The notes under the pieces were generated by a model. The model saw only the letters and a list, made by a program, of their open reading frames with translations. It searched no databases and was not told where the DNA came from. Shown piece by piece: positions 21,660-33,025 of a DNA stretch of 64,000 bases. The position numbers were made by a program, and so were the translations under genes. This DNA comes from Arion vulgaris. Its lineage: Eukaryota; Mollusca; Gastropoda; Stylommatophora; Arionidae. Where the stretch lies: positions 69,741,865 through 69,805,864 of the forward strand of contig CM036753.1 in the NCBI GenBank assembly GCA_020796225.1, read 5' to 3'. Position 1 is the first letter of the stretch. The number at the start of each line of letters is the position of its first letter.

Positions 21660-22500
21660 CATCACGTTCAACTACACTATAGTGCCGTACTAGTAGTTTT
21701 CACTACATTCTTCAACCATATAGTCTTGAGTCCGGAGACTTTGTAAACAATCTGAGGGGTATAGATATTTTATATCATAACACAATTCTTCAACATATGT
21801 CTTGTAGTGTGAACTATATTAACCACATTCTCAAGAAGTCTAGTGGACTTTATTACATATCGTATATTTATAACTAACACTTCTTCAACCATATAGTCTT
21901 GTGTGGACTTTGTAAACATACTTGAGTGCGTGTAGTATATTTTATATAACTAACCGCCTCTTTCAACCATATAGTCTTGTGTGGGACTTGTGTAAACATA
22001 CCTGAGTGCGTGTAGTATATTTTATATCAACTACGCTAAGTATGTAGCTTGCAGACAAATCCTCTAGTGTTGTCAGAAAGCTAGTACAGATTTAATGATA
22101 TTGCTGCAGTTGTTACATTTCAACAACTACGACATAAGCTTTCAGTTGATTGACAAAAATCAACATCTTCACAAATTATTAACAATGAGGTACAACTTTC
22201 AACATATAGTCTGTTGTTGACATAGTGGTATATTTATATAACAACGCTTCAACATAAGTTGAACTTTATACTTAGGGCAAAATAACTAACGCTTAATATA
22301 GTCTGTGTGAACTGATATTGAGGCGTGATATTTAAATACCTTTCACCAATATTTGGAACTTAAATTGAGCGGATATAATAACGCCTTACTAGTGAACTTA
22401 TAATGAGGCGTGCATTAATAATAACTCTCAACCATAGTCTGTGCTTTATTACATTGAGTGTATATTTATAACTAACCTTAACAATCTGGACTTAAAATTG
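21660..22500. repeat. degenerate satellite, unit about 70 to 80 bp
   Basis: The landmarks TTCAACCATATAGTCTTGTG, GACTTTGTAAACATAC and GTATATTTATATAACTAAC recur at shortening intervals with many deletions (for example at 21885 and 21965). It reads like a heavily decayed or poorly assembled array. Confidence 0.7.
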
Positions 22501-22868
22501 GTGATTTAAACATGAATCAATACCCAGAAATTTGTAAATTAATATTTGTGATATTATTTTCACAACAAATAATGTTTAATAATTCAAATATCTGAGAACG
22601 CTTAAGCCGTTCCAGTTGAGTGTCTACTTCACATTGCTTTTATATGTCTTTATTTATAGAAGTGAGCGTCTTCTTTCATGTCTTCGTCTTGGTGCAGAAC
22701 ATTTAGGATAGAGGGTTTTCTATGAGATTCCTAGAGTGAACTAAGCCGTGAAGACGGCATATTGTGAACAAATATCTACCCACGTTAAATATTCAACCGC
22801 CAACAGCGATGTTTCATTAAGCGGTGCAAAATGTAACTAATATAGAAATGTACGACATATACACACAA

Positions 22869-22871
<3 letters not shown>

Positions 22872-22939
<68 letters not shown>
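22872..22939. repeat. (AT)n microsatellite
   Basis: 68 bp of pure AT dinucleotides. The flanks 22501-22871 and 22940-23080 show nothing recognisable. Confidence 0.98.
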
Positions 22940-22943
<4 letters not shown>

Positions 22944-23080
22944 ATGTGTAGCATGTGTGTAGGTTGATAAAGCCTAATGCACTATTGAGTTAGAGTTGTA
23001 TCAAGTATAAATTAAATGAATGATGTGTTTACAGGTATAGATGTCAGCTTAACAAGCATAGGCGTAAACTAATAGTAGAT

Positions 23081-23342
23081 CTTTTTTTTCTTCGAACGCT
23101 CCATATCGACCACTCGTTAACCGTTCTGTGTGATTTGTATGTGATCTGAGCCTAAGAGCGATTGTACGTTGTGCCAGTTATGCGCCTACAAGTAAGCCAA
23201 CACATCCGATTTCTGCAACGCTTTTTATTTACTAGACTAGCTTCCCTAGGCCCCTACACCAGCCGCCTCTTACGACATGCCTTGTAGGTCTCAGTTGTAC
23301 TTTTCTTTGTTTCCATAGCGGGCCCCGGCACCACACAGGCGC
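23081..23342 (-). repeat. SINE S4
   Basis: Full-length copy with start GCCTGTGTGGTGCCGGGGCC at 23342, core ATGTCGTAAGAGGCGGC, GCTTACTTGTAGGCGCATAA, CAATCGCTCTTAGGCTCAGA, and a GAAGAAAAAAAA tail. Confidence 0.85.
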
Positions 23343-23494
23343 TTTAAGGTCACAATGATTTCTTCAGTTTATACATTCAAATTTCTCTTAGTCATATTTT
23401 CTTCGATTATTCGATTATTTCAGATTTAGCTTATATCGATTTCATATCAGTTATTCATTTCTCTTTTAGATTCATATTTATTCTTTCTTCGATA

Positions 23495-23552
23495 ATCAGA
23501 TTATATGCAGATTATATGCAGATTATAAAGCAGATTATATGCAGATTATATT
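23495..23552. repeat. short tandem repeat, GCAGATTATAT-like
   Basis: Four imperfect copies of a 9- to 16-bp unit. 23553-23828 is otherwise blank. Confidence 0.7.
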
Positions 23553-23828
23553 CATTCAAACCATCATTTTTTAAATATTGTCCTCCCTCTATAAATTCAG
23601 GCGTTGTCATTGCGTCTAATATGGTGTCTCTGACTTTTCTTTGCGGGATGATTTGTTTTCCTTATCACCAGTGTCCTTCTGCACTTAGACGAGCCTTACT
23701 TCAACTTCAGGGGTAGTTGTAATTTAAAACAAGTAAAGAATCAGTCTATGTTCATCCTCGTTCCATGTTCCCATCGATAACTTTTTTTTGCAAAAGCTGA
23801 CCTCGAACTCCTGAATTTCTTCCGCATG

Positions 23829-23994
23829 TGGTAAATAGCGTAGTGGTAAATTAGTGTAGTGGATAAATAGCGAGTGGTAAGTGAGTGAAATAGAGTGATA
23901 GTGGTATAAATAGCGTAGTGATAAATGAGTGAGTAGTGATAAATAGCGTAGTGATAAATAGTGTAGTGATAAATAGTGTAGTGATAAATAGTGA
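23829..23994. repeat. minisatellite of GTAGTGATAAATA units
   Basis: About ten irregular units of 15 to 17 bp (TAAATAGYGTAGTGR). Confidence 0.85.
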
Positions 23995-24179
23995 TCAACT
24001 TTTTTATCAGTGATCCGAGCTTGAGCGCATACAGCAATTTATTTTACATTCCTAATTTTTTCCTTTAGATTATAGACAGAAAATCGACCTATATATGTGT
24101 ATATATAAATATAGAGACTCCATAGCCTGTTGTAAACCATTCGAAATCTGAATAAATAACTTACATACCCTTCCCTCTC

Positions 24180-24350
24180 TTCTTATTTCTGTTTAACCCC
24201 AGATTAGGATATACGCCCTCAATCAACTCTCATAGCTTTAGCTATCTCTTACAGCTCCTTACAAAACTATCTAGTATAACGTCAATCTCTGCCTTCAAAT
24301 CTTTTCTTCAAATATTTCTAGGTTTCTCTCTCTGTCGCTTTTCCAGCGGG
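24180..24350 (-). pseudogene. LINE type A-like 3' terminal fragment
   Basis: Minus-strand frame fragments PRTRWKSDRERN and, after a shift, RKDLKAEIDVILDSF match the end of the copy at 9750-9945 (RTRWNPRNPRRDLDAEIN). Heavily decayed. Confidence 0.5.
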
Positions 24351-24381
24351 TTCTTGGAAAAAAATCTTTCTTAAATAATGT

Positions 24382-24893
24382 ACCGCCCTTGCGTTGCCGG
24401 GGCTCCAAGGAGCAAAGAATAGTAACAGTGCGACCTACAAGGCATGTCGTAAGAGGCGTCTAGGGTAGGGGTATAGGGAAGCTGATAATGAAAAACGTGG
24501 CATATCACTTACAGGACGACGCCAACCACAGTAAACGCGTCGCTGATTTTCTAGGCACCACTTATATGTTCAGTAGTTAGTCATTGCTCTCTGAACGGTG
24601 AGGTTCATTTTTACTGTTCGTAAAAATTCCACGGGAACGAATTTGCTTCCAAACTGCCCACCGCGGCGTTTGAACCGGGTACACTTGGATTGTGATGGAG
24701 CTCACTACCGCTTAAACTACAGACGCTGGAAGCTACCCTAGTAAATAACAAGCGTTGCAGATTTTGGATGTACTGGCCTACTTGTAGACACATAACTGGT
24801 CCAACTTAGAATCGCTCATAGGCTCAGATCACATACAAATAAAAAAAGAGGGGTTCAATAAGTGGTCGATATGGAGCGTTCGAGAAAGAAGTA
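24382..24893 (+). repeat. SINE S4, split by an S1 insertion
   Basis: The left part 24382-24483 (GCCCTTGCGTTGCCGGGGCT ... AGGGAAGCT) and right part 24728-24893 (GGAAGCTACCCTAGTAAATA ... tail GAGAAAGAAG) make one S4. They are separated by S1 with a 7-bp duplication GGAAGCT. Confidence 0.85.
24484..24727 (-). repeat. SINE S1 inserted in S4
   Basis: The minus-strand head GCGTCTGTAGTTTAAGCGGT and B box GGTTCAAACGCC are at the right end. The CTACTGAACATATAAGTGG body runs to a CCTGTAAGTGATATGCC end. It is flanked by GGAAGCT at 24477-24483 and 24728-24734. Confidence 0.85.
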
Positions 24894-25414
24894 ATAACAT
24901 ACCAATACTGCACTAAATATATCAAAATCAATTTCGTTATGTTTCATGTCGTTACGTTAAGCAAGAGAAAACTATACATTATCAAAGTATATGCAACCCC
25001 AGTCTTGTATTTATTACTATCTTGCAACTAAATGTTGATTCCAAAATAAAACCGCTATGTTTGCACAAAGTACCTATTCAAATACATTTACAACCTTAGT
25101 GAATTCAGATCAATAGAATAATGAAACGTAGGTAATGAGAGATACTGAAGCTAAAGGATTGTAAATTATGTAGCGAGACGACGGTGAGGGCTTATTTTAA
25201 GAGATTGGAACACCCAGCTTACCAGGCAACATAAAAGGAAGACTTGTGCAGAGACAGCAAAACTATTAATTTCGAATTCTGTCCCCACCAAGACGGCGTT
25301 ACTTCCTTTTCAAGAATGTACTTTTTTTTTTTTCTCTAGTGGTGCACAATTTTTTTAAAACTCGTGTAACTTCGCGACACAGTGTTTAGATTATACGAAG
25401 AACTGCAAGTAGAT
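24894..25414. other. no recognised feature (intron)
   Basis: AT-rich DNA with a poly-T run near 25321-25333; nothing else recognised. Confidence 0.4.
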
Positions 25415-25575
25415 TGATGAAAGGGGTTTGGTAGATTACAAAGTGTGGTCGGTAGATTGCAAGTGTGGTCAGTGGATTAACTAACGAGGGTAGGTAGATT
25501 ACAAAGTCGGTTCAATCGATTAAGAGAATGTGGTCAGTGGATTATCTAATAAGAGTTAGTTGATTAAGAAAATAC
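25415..25575. repeat. degenerate repeat of GTAGATTACAAAGTGTGGTC units
   Basis: Five or six irregular units of GTAGATTRCAAR or GTGGATTA separated by GTGTGGTC. Confidence 0.6.
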
Positions 25576-25756
25576 AAAGTAGAAACTCTAAATTGGAAAC
25601 TCTAAATGGCTTTTTGAAAACAAAACGACAAGTGTCCCAAAGTGTTGAGTATGTTACGAAGTGAAAGTGCACCCCTCTCCTTCTCGGAAATTGACTTTTT
25701 TTATAAGTTTTATACGACGAATCTGGTCTTCATTTCTGCATAGTAAACTAATAAGT

Positions 25757-25999
25757 TAGGTTAATTGCATATCCTTTACATGACTTTGCGAATCAACCCC
25801 AGCGTTGTAACGCTGTTTGTGATTTTTCTACGCCTTATTACGTTCAGTAGTTTGCCATTGCTTTCTGAACGGGTGGTGCCATCGTCCTTTGTAAAAATTC
25901 ACGCGAAACAATTTGCAACCAAACTGTCCGCAGCGTGATTCGAACTCAGAACGTCGAGATTAATAGACCGAGTCACTAACCCCTAGGACACAGACGCCA
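25757..25999 (-). repeat. SINE S2 (tRNA-derived)
   Basis: Minus strand: head GGCGTCTGTGTCCTAGGGG with B box GAGTTCGAATCACGC, then GCAGCGTGATTCGA on the plus side. Body AAACTACTGAACGTAATAAGG. The same family as 45792-46028. Its body is shared with S1. Confidence 0.8.
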
Positions 26000-26539
26000 T
26001 AGTAAACTACCGGCTACATTTGAAAAATTCATTGTGCACACATCCTCCTCACCCCCAATCCTAGGCACAATGCAAGTGGACGCCATTGCGCGTTTAGGCG
26101 GGCATTGTCAAGCCATCGTCCTTGAAAATAAATGAGTTGCGTTACCTCGCCTATTCCTAGTGGTTTGGCTGTAACAGACGAGATTAAATGGAGTATTCAA
26201 GCTACGTTAATTAGATTGTATGTAGCCCAGACATCACTACATTGCACGGCAATTATCACCTTGTCATTGTTAAGAGACCCCACGTTAATAAACGTGAAGG
26301 TACACCTATGCTGTCTGTTAGTCGATAATATCTAGGTTATGGGAGAGAAGTTTTATATCTTGAATTTTATGTTCATGTTTGGATAGATATATGAGACTGG
26401 TACACATAGAATGTTTTTGTTTTTTTCTCCTCAGTGTTATATAAATTTGAACGCAGTTATGGCGTATAATGTGGAGGTCTGACGTGAAGGCTTGCTTTTC
26501 TTGTCACCAATGTCCCTCAAAATGCAGGAACGCCTTACT
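26000..26539. other. no recognised feature (intron)
   Basis: Nothing recognised on either strand. Confidence 0.4.
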
Positions 26540-26640
26540 CTGTGTACACATCACGATACATGTATGACACCTGTTCTGAGATGTGAACATCACCAGAAAT
26601 ATATGACACTTGTTCTGTGATGTGCACATCACGGTATATT
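26540..26640. repeat. short tandem repeat around TGACACYTGTTCTGWGATGTG
   Basis: Two to three imperfect copies of a roughly 43-bp unit that contains inverted GTGATGTGCACATCAC-like pieces. 26641-27094 shows nothing further. Confidence 0.6.
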
Positions 26641-27094
26641 TCTATCGATTTTGTGTGTGTCGAAACGTTGCTGTATTTTGTCATGTTTTTGTAATTTGTA
26701 AAACTACAGTACTTTGTGATTACGTGTTTTGCCAATCAAATAGTTTGACTGCAGTCTCATCTATTTTGTGAATATGTTAGAAAAAGATGGCATCACCCAT
26801 GGCTATTTACGAAAGTGCAATGATAATGATTCTATCAGTTAATTAAATTAACTTCTAAGCCCCGGTATTGAGACATTATATAACCAAAAAGACTTCGATT
26901 CATGGTGGAAGTTCGATATGTTGCACAAAGTAAGGCAAAAGAACAACAATCTGACAAAAATATCCTTTGTTTCGTTTCTGGTCTCCTTTGACTGGACCTG
27001 TCACCAGCTTAAAGTCATCATTTGTGTTACGGAAACACTAGCAACAGTGGGGTCACAAAAATTACAACGCCAGTCAGCCAGCAGCTTCAGACAC

Positions 27095-27269
27095 TCTTCG
27101 GCTCGGTGCCATGGACATCGTAACCCTTCGGTTCGGTGCCACGAACACCGTAAATCTGGGGAATCTGTGGCTTTTTCTGCCATCCCGCGGAATTGAACCC
27201 GCACACACAGAGGGATAGTCACCCGTAGTCCAACGCGCTACGAACACGCTGGGCAGACGGGCCCTTTTC
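27095..27269 (-). repeat. SINE S3
   Basis: The head is at the right end (GGGCCCGTCTGCCCAGCGTG, B box GGGTTCAATTCC on the minus strand). The body runs down to the GAGCCGAAGAGTG end. The 36-bp array begins at its outer edge. Confidence 0.85.
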
Positions 27270-27625
27270 AGCGCTACAGCCAGACCAGCATTAAAAGTCC
27301 CTTTCAGGGTTACAGCCAGATTAGCACCAAAAGTCATTTGAAGGGTTACAGCCAGATTAGCACCAAAAGTCATTTGAAGGGTTACAGCCAGATTAGCACC
27401 AAAAGTCATTTGAAGGGTTACAGCCAGATTAGCACCAAAAGTCATTTGAAGGGTTACAGCCAGATATGCACCAAAAGTCATTTGAAGGGTTACAGCCAGA
27501 TTAGCACCAAAAGTCATTTGAAGGGTTACAGCCAGATTAGCACCAAAAGTCCTTTTCAGTGCTATAGCCAGATCAGCACCAAAAGTCATTTTCAGGGTTA
27601 CAATCAGATCAGCACACCGTCCTTT
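27270..27625. repeat. minisatellite, 36-bp unit, about 10 copies
   Basis: The unit is GGTTACAGCCAGATTAGCAC, then CAAAAGTCATTTGAAG. Edge units diverge (CAGTGCTATAGCCAGATCAG). Its length, a multiple of three, gives spurious frames on both strands. Confidence 0.95.
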
Positions 27626-28325
27626 TCAGGACTCCACATTTACCAGAACACAATATTCAACAAACAGTCCATTCTATGACTATTCCCAGGACTCATCATG
27701 AAAAAAAGGCAAACATGCTCTGAGATAAACAAAAAAAAGACATCGGTTTTAGGTGGAAAGTGGCGTGCCTCGACCACATAGAGATTCAATCCACCACCAA
27801 AGAAACAAGGAAACACTTGCTCGTTTTATCTTCTACCAAGTTATCCTCTAACAAATTGCTTAATTCATTCCAAAGAACAACATTCTGGTATCACTACATC
27901 ATCAGTAAATTTCTCTCTTGTTTCAAACAAAGACTTGTGATGCTAGTAATCGTTCTGAGACTTTCCAGTGTAACATGGGGATCAGCTGAATGGAACAAAC
28001 TACGGTATAGGGTCGTAGGGTAGTCTACCGACTTGTAAATCAAGATGACAAATTCTTGGAGTAGGGCTCAAAACTGGTGAAACTTAAGATATCTGGTGTA
28101 ACAGATCTGTCTACAACAGGCAGGAGGTATTATCATGACTTCTGATGATTTAGTGTTTGTCATGTGACACCTACAAGCACGATGAAATCAAACCACGTTA
28201 ACACCTTTGCCTCGTTTCTTATCCTATAATAAGACGCTTTATGTTGGTAACCTGCTTGTAGTAGTAAATATAATAATATTCAGTGTGTTCTGAAATATCG
28301 CTCTGTCTTCTCTTCTTGTTTCATG
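27626..28325. other. no recognised feature (intron)
   Basis: No frame with splice-site support and no recognised repeat. Confidence 0.4.
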
Positions 28326-28576
28326 TTCTTCTTCTTCGGACGTACCATGTCGACCACCTGTTAACCACTCTGTGTGTGATTTATATGTAATCTGAGCATA
28401 AGAGCGATTGTACGTTGAGCCAGTTAATCCGATTTCTACGATGATTTTTATTTACTAGGGTAGCTTCCTAGGTCCTACATCAGTCGCCTCTTACGACATG
28501 CCTTGTAGTGCTATTCTGTGCTTTCTCAGTGGTGTTATTCTTTGTTTTCCTTGTGTGTCCCGGCACCTCACGGTCA
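28326..28576 (-). repeat. SINE S4
   Basis: Start CCGTGAGGTGCCGGGACAC at 28576, core ATGTCGTAAGAGGCGACTGA, TAGTAAATAAAAATCATCGT, and a GAAGAAGAAGAAC tail. It has a small internal deletion. Confidence 0.8.
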
Positions 28577-29009
28577 AGTTGCAAATTCAACTAACATAAT
28601 TTTGTAGATGCTTAATAACTTGCAATAAATATATGTTGTTTTACACAGACTTTAAAACATTTTGTAAATGAATTTCTGCATTCTTTTTTTGCTTTGCTTT
28701 CTATTTCATTTGCTCGCTATGAACTCAGACATAGTTATAGAGGACTAATATGGCACCATTTACTGCTTTTTACGTGAAGACTTGTTTTCCTTAACATCAG
28801 GATTCCTAGGCATTGAGGCGAGTCTTACTCCAACTGCCGAGGTATATTCGTTTAAAAGACACCGCTGTATTTTCTATGTCTTTCCCATCTCGGTTTTATT
28901 TTTTCATTCCCAATAAAAGCCCGTTCTAGAAATATATTTTTATCCTTACATTGTTAGACAAAACTTGAGTAGAAAAAAGGAAAGAAAGAAGACCAATATC
29001 GGCAGCCGA
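28577..29009. other. no recognised feature (intron)
   Basis: AT-rich DNA; nothing recognised. Confidence 0.4.
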
Positions 29010-29280
29010 GATGGCAGAACGGGCTTTTGTGTGCGCTTCATATATAGTGTCTTTTACTGCCTGCGTTTTCTGTGGTTCACTTTTTGCGTACACAACCTTT
29101 TGATTTGTATCTACTGTATCGTAGAAGCATTGCTGTTTGAGGTACACTGTCTGTTGGTAATCTGCTTATGTGTCAGAGCTATATAATTTGTTGTTTATTG
29201 ATAAAGTTCTGTACTGATGTTGTACCGACTTTTTAAACTGATGTTTTCATTTCTCAAACGGTCTTTTCTAATCATTTTCG
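29010..29280 (-). pseudogene. LINE type G 3' end
   Basis: The fragments RLRNENISLK, then LPTDSxPQ-like sequence in another frame, and AVKDTIYEAHTKARSAI match the copy at 13491-13780, whose end reads DIIYEAHTRARS. Several frameshifts. Confidence 0.6.
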
Positions 29281-29317
29281 TCGATATTGGTACGACAGGA
29301 AAAGAATGACAAATCAA

Positions 29318-29577
29318 GCCTGTGTGTTGCCGGGGCTGGCACAGAGAGCAAAGAATAGCAACACTGTGACCTACAAGGCATGTTGTAAGAGGCGACTGAG
29401 GTAGGGGACTAGGAAAGCTACCCTTGTAAATAAAAAGCGTCGCAGAAATCGGATTTGCTGGCCTGCTTGTAGACACATAAAAGGCACAACGTACAATCGC
29501 TCTTAGGCTCAGATCACATACAAATCACAAAGAGTGGTTAACAAGTGATCGATATGGAGCGTTTGAAGAAGAAAACA
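29318..29577 (+). repeat. SINE S4
   Basis: Full-length copy: GCCTGTGTGTTGCCGGGGCT, AGCAAAGAATAGCAACACTG, core ATGTTGTAAGAGGCGACTGA, GCCTGCTTGTAGACACATAA, tail TTTGAAGAAGAAAAC. Confidence 0.85.
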
Positions 29578-29619
29578 TCCATCTCTTAAAATTTGGTCAG
29601 CGAACTGTGGTTCACACAA

Positions 29620-29840
29620 CCCTGAAACTCATCTCTTCAGAAAGATTTTCTCAATAAGTTAAGAATATCATTTCGGTCCATTCTATGCCCTCAGATATCG
29701 TAGCCGTGACAGCCAATCTATCAGCTCGCTCATTACTCGTGACACCGGTGTGCCCAGGGACGTACATGACGGTGATTTCTCTGACCCCTACCTGTGCTAG
29801 TACTTTTTCACCACAGTGTATGTAAGGAAGACATTTTTAT
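29620..29840 (-). pseudogene. LINE type E, RNase H C-terminal fragment
   Basis: Minus strand: VREITVMYVPGHTGVTSNER then ADRLAVTATISEG, the PGHxGxxxNExAD motif that ends an RNase H domain with its conserved His. The relatives are 10459-10985 and 58650-59810. Confidence 0.7.
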
Positions 29841-29984
29841 AGTTTTATATTGCTAGCCTAGGTTCTGATAATGTGAAGGAATATTTATCAATAGGATACA
29901 AATTTGTACACATGAGGGTAAAAACAACCCCCACAAAAACCACTCGTTTATCCACCATTAAGTAGCTTGTACTTTCTGGAACTT

Positions 29985-30275
29985 GATTCCAATGATAAAT
30001 TAGTCAGCAGCAGTCATTCTCAGATCGTCAATGACATCTTGTACCTATCGTCTTCTAGGTCTTCCTCTCATTCTTCTTCCAGGTACCATTCCTTCCAAAA
30101 TATCTTCTCTAGGCACTAATGTCGTTTGATGTGTTCAAAATATTAAATTTTCCTTGATGTTGGGCTCTTTAATAGCCAACTCTCTCTAATATCAAGCTGT
30201 TGTAGAACAAAAGTGTTTGTTCTTTTCTCCGTCCATGATATTCTAAGTACTCCTCTTTAGCATTTCTATTCAAAA
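29985..30275 (-). pseudogene. LINE type B 3' end
   Basis: Minus-strand fragments RVLRISWTEKRTN, then in other frames FEHIKRH and LEGMVPGRRMRGRPRRR and DVIDDLRMT. It matches 47250-47595. Frameshifted. Confidence 0.6.
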
Positions 30276-30282
30276 CAAGTCG

Positions 30283-30365
30283 TTACTGCATAAAATATCG
30301 CTTTTTAGGTTAGTGTAAGACAGGGTCGACATGAACATGTGAAATTTAATGACCGCATGGCTAGT
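30283..30365 (-). repeat. SINE S5 end with one 49-bp unit
   Basis: A single unit homologous to the 49-bp array at 17618-18537 is followed by GACCGCATGGCTAGTGCAGT, exactly as at the array's S5 edge. Confidence 0.65.
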
Positions 30366-30587
30366 GCAGTTTTGTTTGTTATGTACGGGAGCCTGTTTAA
30401 GTCGAGGTACGATCCTTCAACAAAAGGCGAACATTGTTTTGGTTATCGCTCTATCTCGCGTTCACCGCTTAGACTGATGTACCACATTTCCACATAAATT
30501 ATGCTGTTGTTTTTAGGGATCCGTCCCTCCGTACATCTCGTTTAGCTCGGTATTTTCCGGACATGTTTCGTTTCTCAGGCCTGTTAG

Positions 30588-30740
30588 CAGTGGGTAGTCT
30601 TGCAGTAGCTGCTGTGCCGTCATGTCCACCTGCTCGCAGTGGGCAGTCTTGCAGTAGCTGCTGTGCCGTCATGTCCGTCTGCTCGCAGTGGGCAGTCTTG
30701 CAGTAGCTGCTGTGCCGTCATGTCCGCTTGCTCGCAGTGG
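30588..30740. repeat. tandem repeat, 49-bp unit, three copies
   Basis: The unit is CAGTGGGCAGTCTTGCAGTA, GCTGCTGTGCCGTCATGTCC, then GTCTGCTCG. It is unrelated in sequence to the 49-bp array at 17.6 kb. 30366-30587 shows nothing clear. Confidence 0.95.
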
Positions 30741-30829
30741 CACATGCTGTTTTGGTTATATCAGAGCGTGTAGGCAAAAACAAATAACAAATAAGAATGA
30801 ACTCGGAGAATCTAATAGCTTAGAAAGTG

Positions 30830-30985
30830 AATAGTACAGTCGTCACAAAATTGTTCAGGTTAGGATTTTTCTTTATGCCCCTAAAAACCGCTTTAGCCTT
30901 ACTGTGGATTGAACCTGAGTCTCCCGAGTGGGAGAAGCGCTCAACATCATTCTGTCAGACGCTTCACAGTAGAGGGCGGGCTACT
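30830..30985 (-). repeat. SINE S5 (tRNA-derived)
   Basis: The minus-strand head has B box region GGTTCAATCCACAG and the preceding GACTCAGGTTC. The body GCATAAAGAAAAATCCTAACC parallels 18545-18720. Confidence 0.6.
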
Positions 30986-31139
30986 GTTAGAATTATGACA
31001 AATGTCCTGTAGTCTTTGCAGAATATAAGGTGTAAAGTACCTGTCACTTCATATTTTTAGATTCAAGTATACAGGAGGGCAAATTCCTTTTCTCATTTGT
31101 GGAAAGTAGTGTTTGGGAGAAATTAATCTACAATCCTGT

Positions 31140-31207
31140 TGTTTCCGATTCGATAAGTGATCGCTCCACGCATTGCGCTTGCTTATCAGTTTCAAACGTT
31201 AGAAAAT
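31140..31207 (+). repeat. inverted-repeat arm, partner at 33151-33218
   Basis: GTTTCCGATTCGATAAGTGA ... CAGTTTCAAACGTTAGAAAAT is the reverse complement of 33151-33218, with about five differences in 68 bp. The right flank shows weaker continuation. Confidence 0.7.
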
Positions 31208-31350
31208 AAACCATATAGGTGAAACGCGTAAAAAAACGAAAAGTTATATAGATTTACAAAGCACAAAAACAAGATACAGCTTAGTTTCGATTAACATATG
31301 TATTTTTAATCAAATTTTTCATTTTAATGACATTAGGGATTGGAGCCGTT
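31208..31350. other. flank of the inverted repeat, no other feature
   Basis: Weak continuation of the 31140/33151 inverted repeat for about 40 bp; otherwise blank. Confidence 0.3.
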
Positions 31351-31933
31351 AGTCTGACAATATATATGTTATGACTAGTGTATAGGAAGTCTGACTTTAT
31401 ATGTTATGACTAGTGTATAGGAAGTCTGACTTTATATGTTACGCCTAGTGTATAGCAAGTCTGACTTTATATGTTATGTCTAGTGTATAGGAAGTCTGAC
31501 TTTATATGTTATGCCTAGTGTATAGCAAGTCTGACAATATATATGTTATGTCTAGTGTATAGCAAGTCTTACTTTATATGGTATGCCTAGTGTATAGCAA
31601 GTCTTACTTTATATGTTACGCCTAGTGCATAGGAAGTCTGACAATATATATGTTATGCCTAGTGTATAGGAAGTCTGACTTTATATGTTATGCCTAGTGT
31701 ATAGGAAGTCTGACTTTATATGTTATGCCTAGTGTATAGCAAGTCTGACAATATATATGTTATGCCTAGTGCATAGGAAGTCTGACAATATATATGTTAT
31801 GCCTAGTGTATAGGAAGTCTGACAATATATATGTTATGTCTAGTGTATAGGAAGTCTGACTTTATATGTTATGCCTAGTGTATAGCAAGTCTGACTTTAT
31901 ATGTTATGCCTAGTGTATAGCAAGTCTGACTTT
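31351..31933. repeat. minisatellite, 35- to 37-bp unit, about 16 copies
   Basis: The unit is TCTGACTTTATATGTTATGC then CTAGTGTATAGSAAG. A 37-bp variant replaces CTTTATATG with CAATATATATG. The variants are interspersed rather than blocked. Confidence 0.95.
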
Positions 31934-31956
31934 CTTCGCTTCTTTTGTGTTCTTTG

Positions 31957-31995
31957 CTTGATGAAGTCTTGTTGGTCGAAACGTCATTGTATCTT
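31957..31995 (+). other. TGATGAAG...GTCGAAACGTC motif, hammerhead-like or Penelope-like remnant
   Basis: CTTGATGAAGTCTTGTTGG then TCGAAACGTC recalls the CTGATGA...GAAAC core found in Penelope-like elements. Stem II pairing is poor (GTC with GGT by wobble), and the first C of CTGATGA is T. Weak. Confidence 0.25.
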
Positions 31996-32024
31996 GTTGT
32001 TGTGCTTTGTAAAAACTATATATG

Positions 32025-32260
32025 GGCGTCTGTAGCTTAAGCGGTAGTGAGCTCGCTCACAACCCAATTATATATGTTTCAAACTCTGCGGCTGGCAGTT
32101 CGGAAACAAATTTGTCCGTGTGGATTTTTGCGAAGGATAAAAATAGACCTCACGGTTCAAAAAGCAATGGCAAACTACTAAACGTATAAGTGGTGCCTAG
32201 AAAAATCGACGACTCGTTTACTGTGGTTGATCGCTACGTCCTGTAAAAAATATGCTACGA
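32025..32260 (+). repeat. SINE S1 (tRNA-derived)
   Basis: A box TAGCTTAAGCGGTAGTGAGC, B box TTTCAAACTC, body ACTACTAAACGTATAAGTGG, end CCTGTAAAAAATATGCTACG. Confidence 0.85.
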
Positions 32261-33025
32261 TTTTCATTTTTCAAAACTATATTCAATCAATCAAATGTCA
32301 TGCCTGCCGGCGTAGGCGATCATGTCTCTCCACTACTCTCTCTCTCTGCTTGGTGCATGTAATCAGTTTTGACGTCGATCTTGATGTCAAGCCATACACC
32401 ATCTTCACCTATAATAATTTGTTTTAATGTTTATGGTATATAGTTTACTGCAATCTTCCCTTCTATCGAAACTCTGCAGTACCACATCTACTGTGTTATA
32501 ATGTAGGATAATGTCTGATCTGAATGGTTAGAAAGCGAAGGAGACCAAGTTATCAATGCACTGGCAGTATTTTAAGACAACAAAAATATCTCACGTTTTC
32601 CTCTTTAAAATAACTTCTTTTCAACGAACGTAAACGGAGCGTGACATGTGAGGTTTATTTTCAGGCAAATTTTGGCCTGGGTGTTGGATGTCTTGTCACC
32701 TGGTGGTAGCTCAGAAAGAACGGTATGCGATTCTGTGCTAATTTGAAACAGTGTAAAGACGAAGTATGACAGCCAGGTATCATAGGTATGCCGATGACGA
32801 CACATTGGCTAATTTTAACAATGTTTTCAACACCAGAGTAACACAACTACTGCATAACTTCACACTTGACGTTTGAAACTGGGAATACATGAATACATGC
32901 TACCAAACTTTATATACTTCTTCGATGATCCAGCCGCACTTGAGTTCTTGCTCATTTGCCCATTGCTATGTAGCTGGTGGACAGAAAAAAACGCTTTAAA
33001 GACACGTTTAAACCAGAGCCAACTA
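32261..33025. other. no recognised feature (intron)
   Basis: Contains a (TC)n run near 32333-32346; no gene or family repeat recognised. Confidence 0.4.

Noticed and set aside
32025..32100. tRNA genes at S1, S2, S3 and S5 heads
   Set aside because: A and B boxes are present, but each is followed by a repeated SINE body and occurs in several copies; the stems are degraded.
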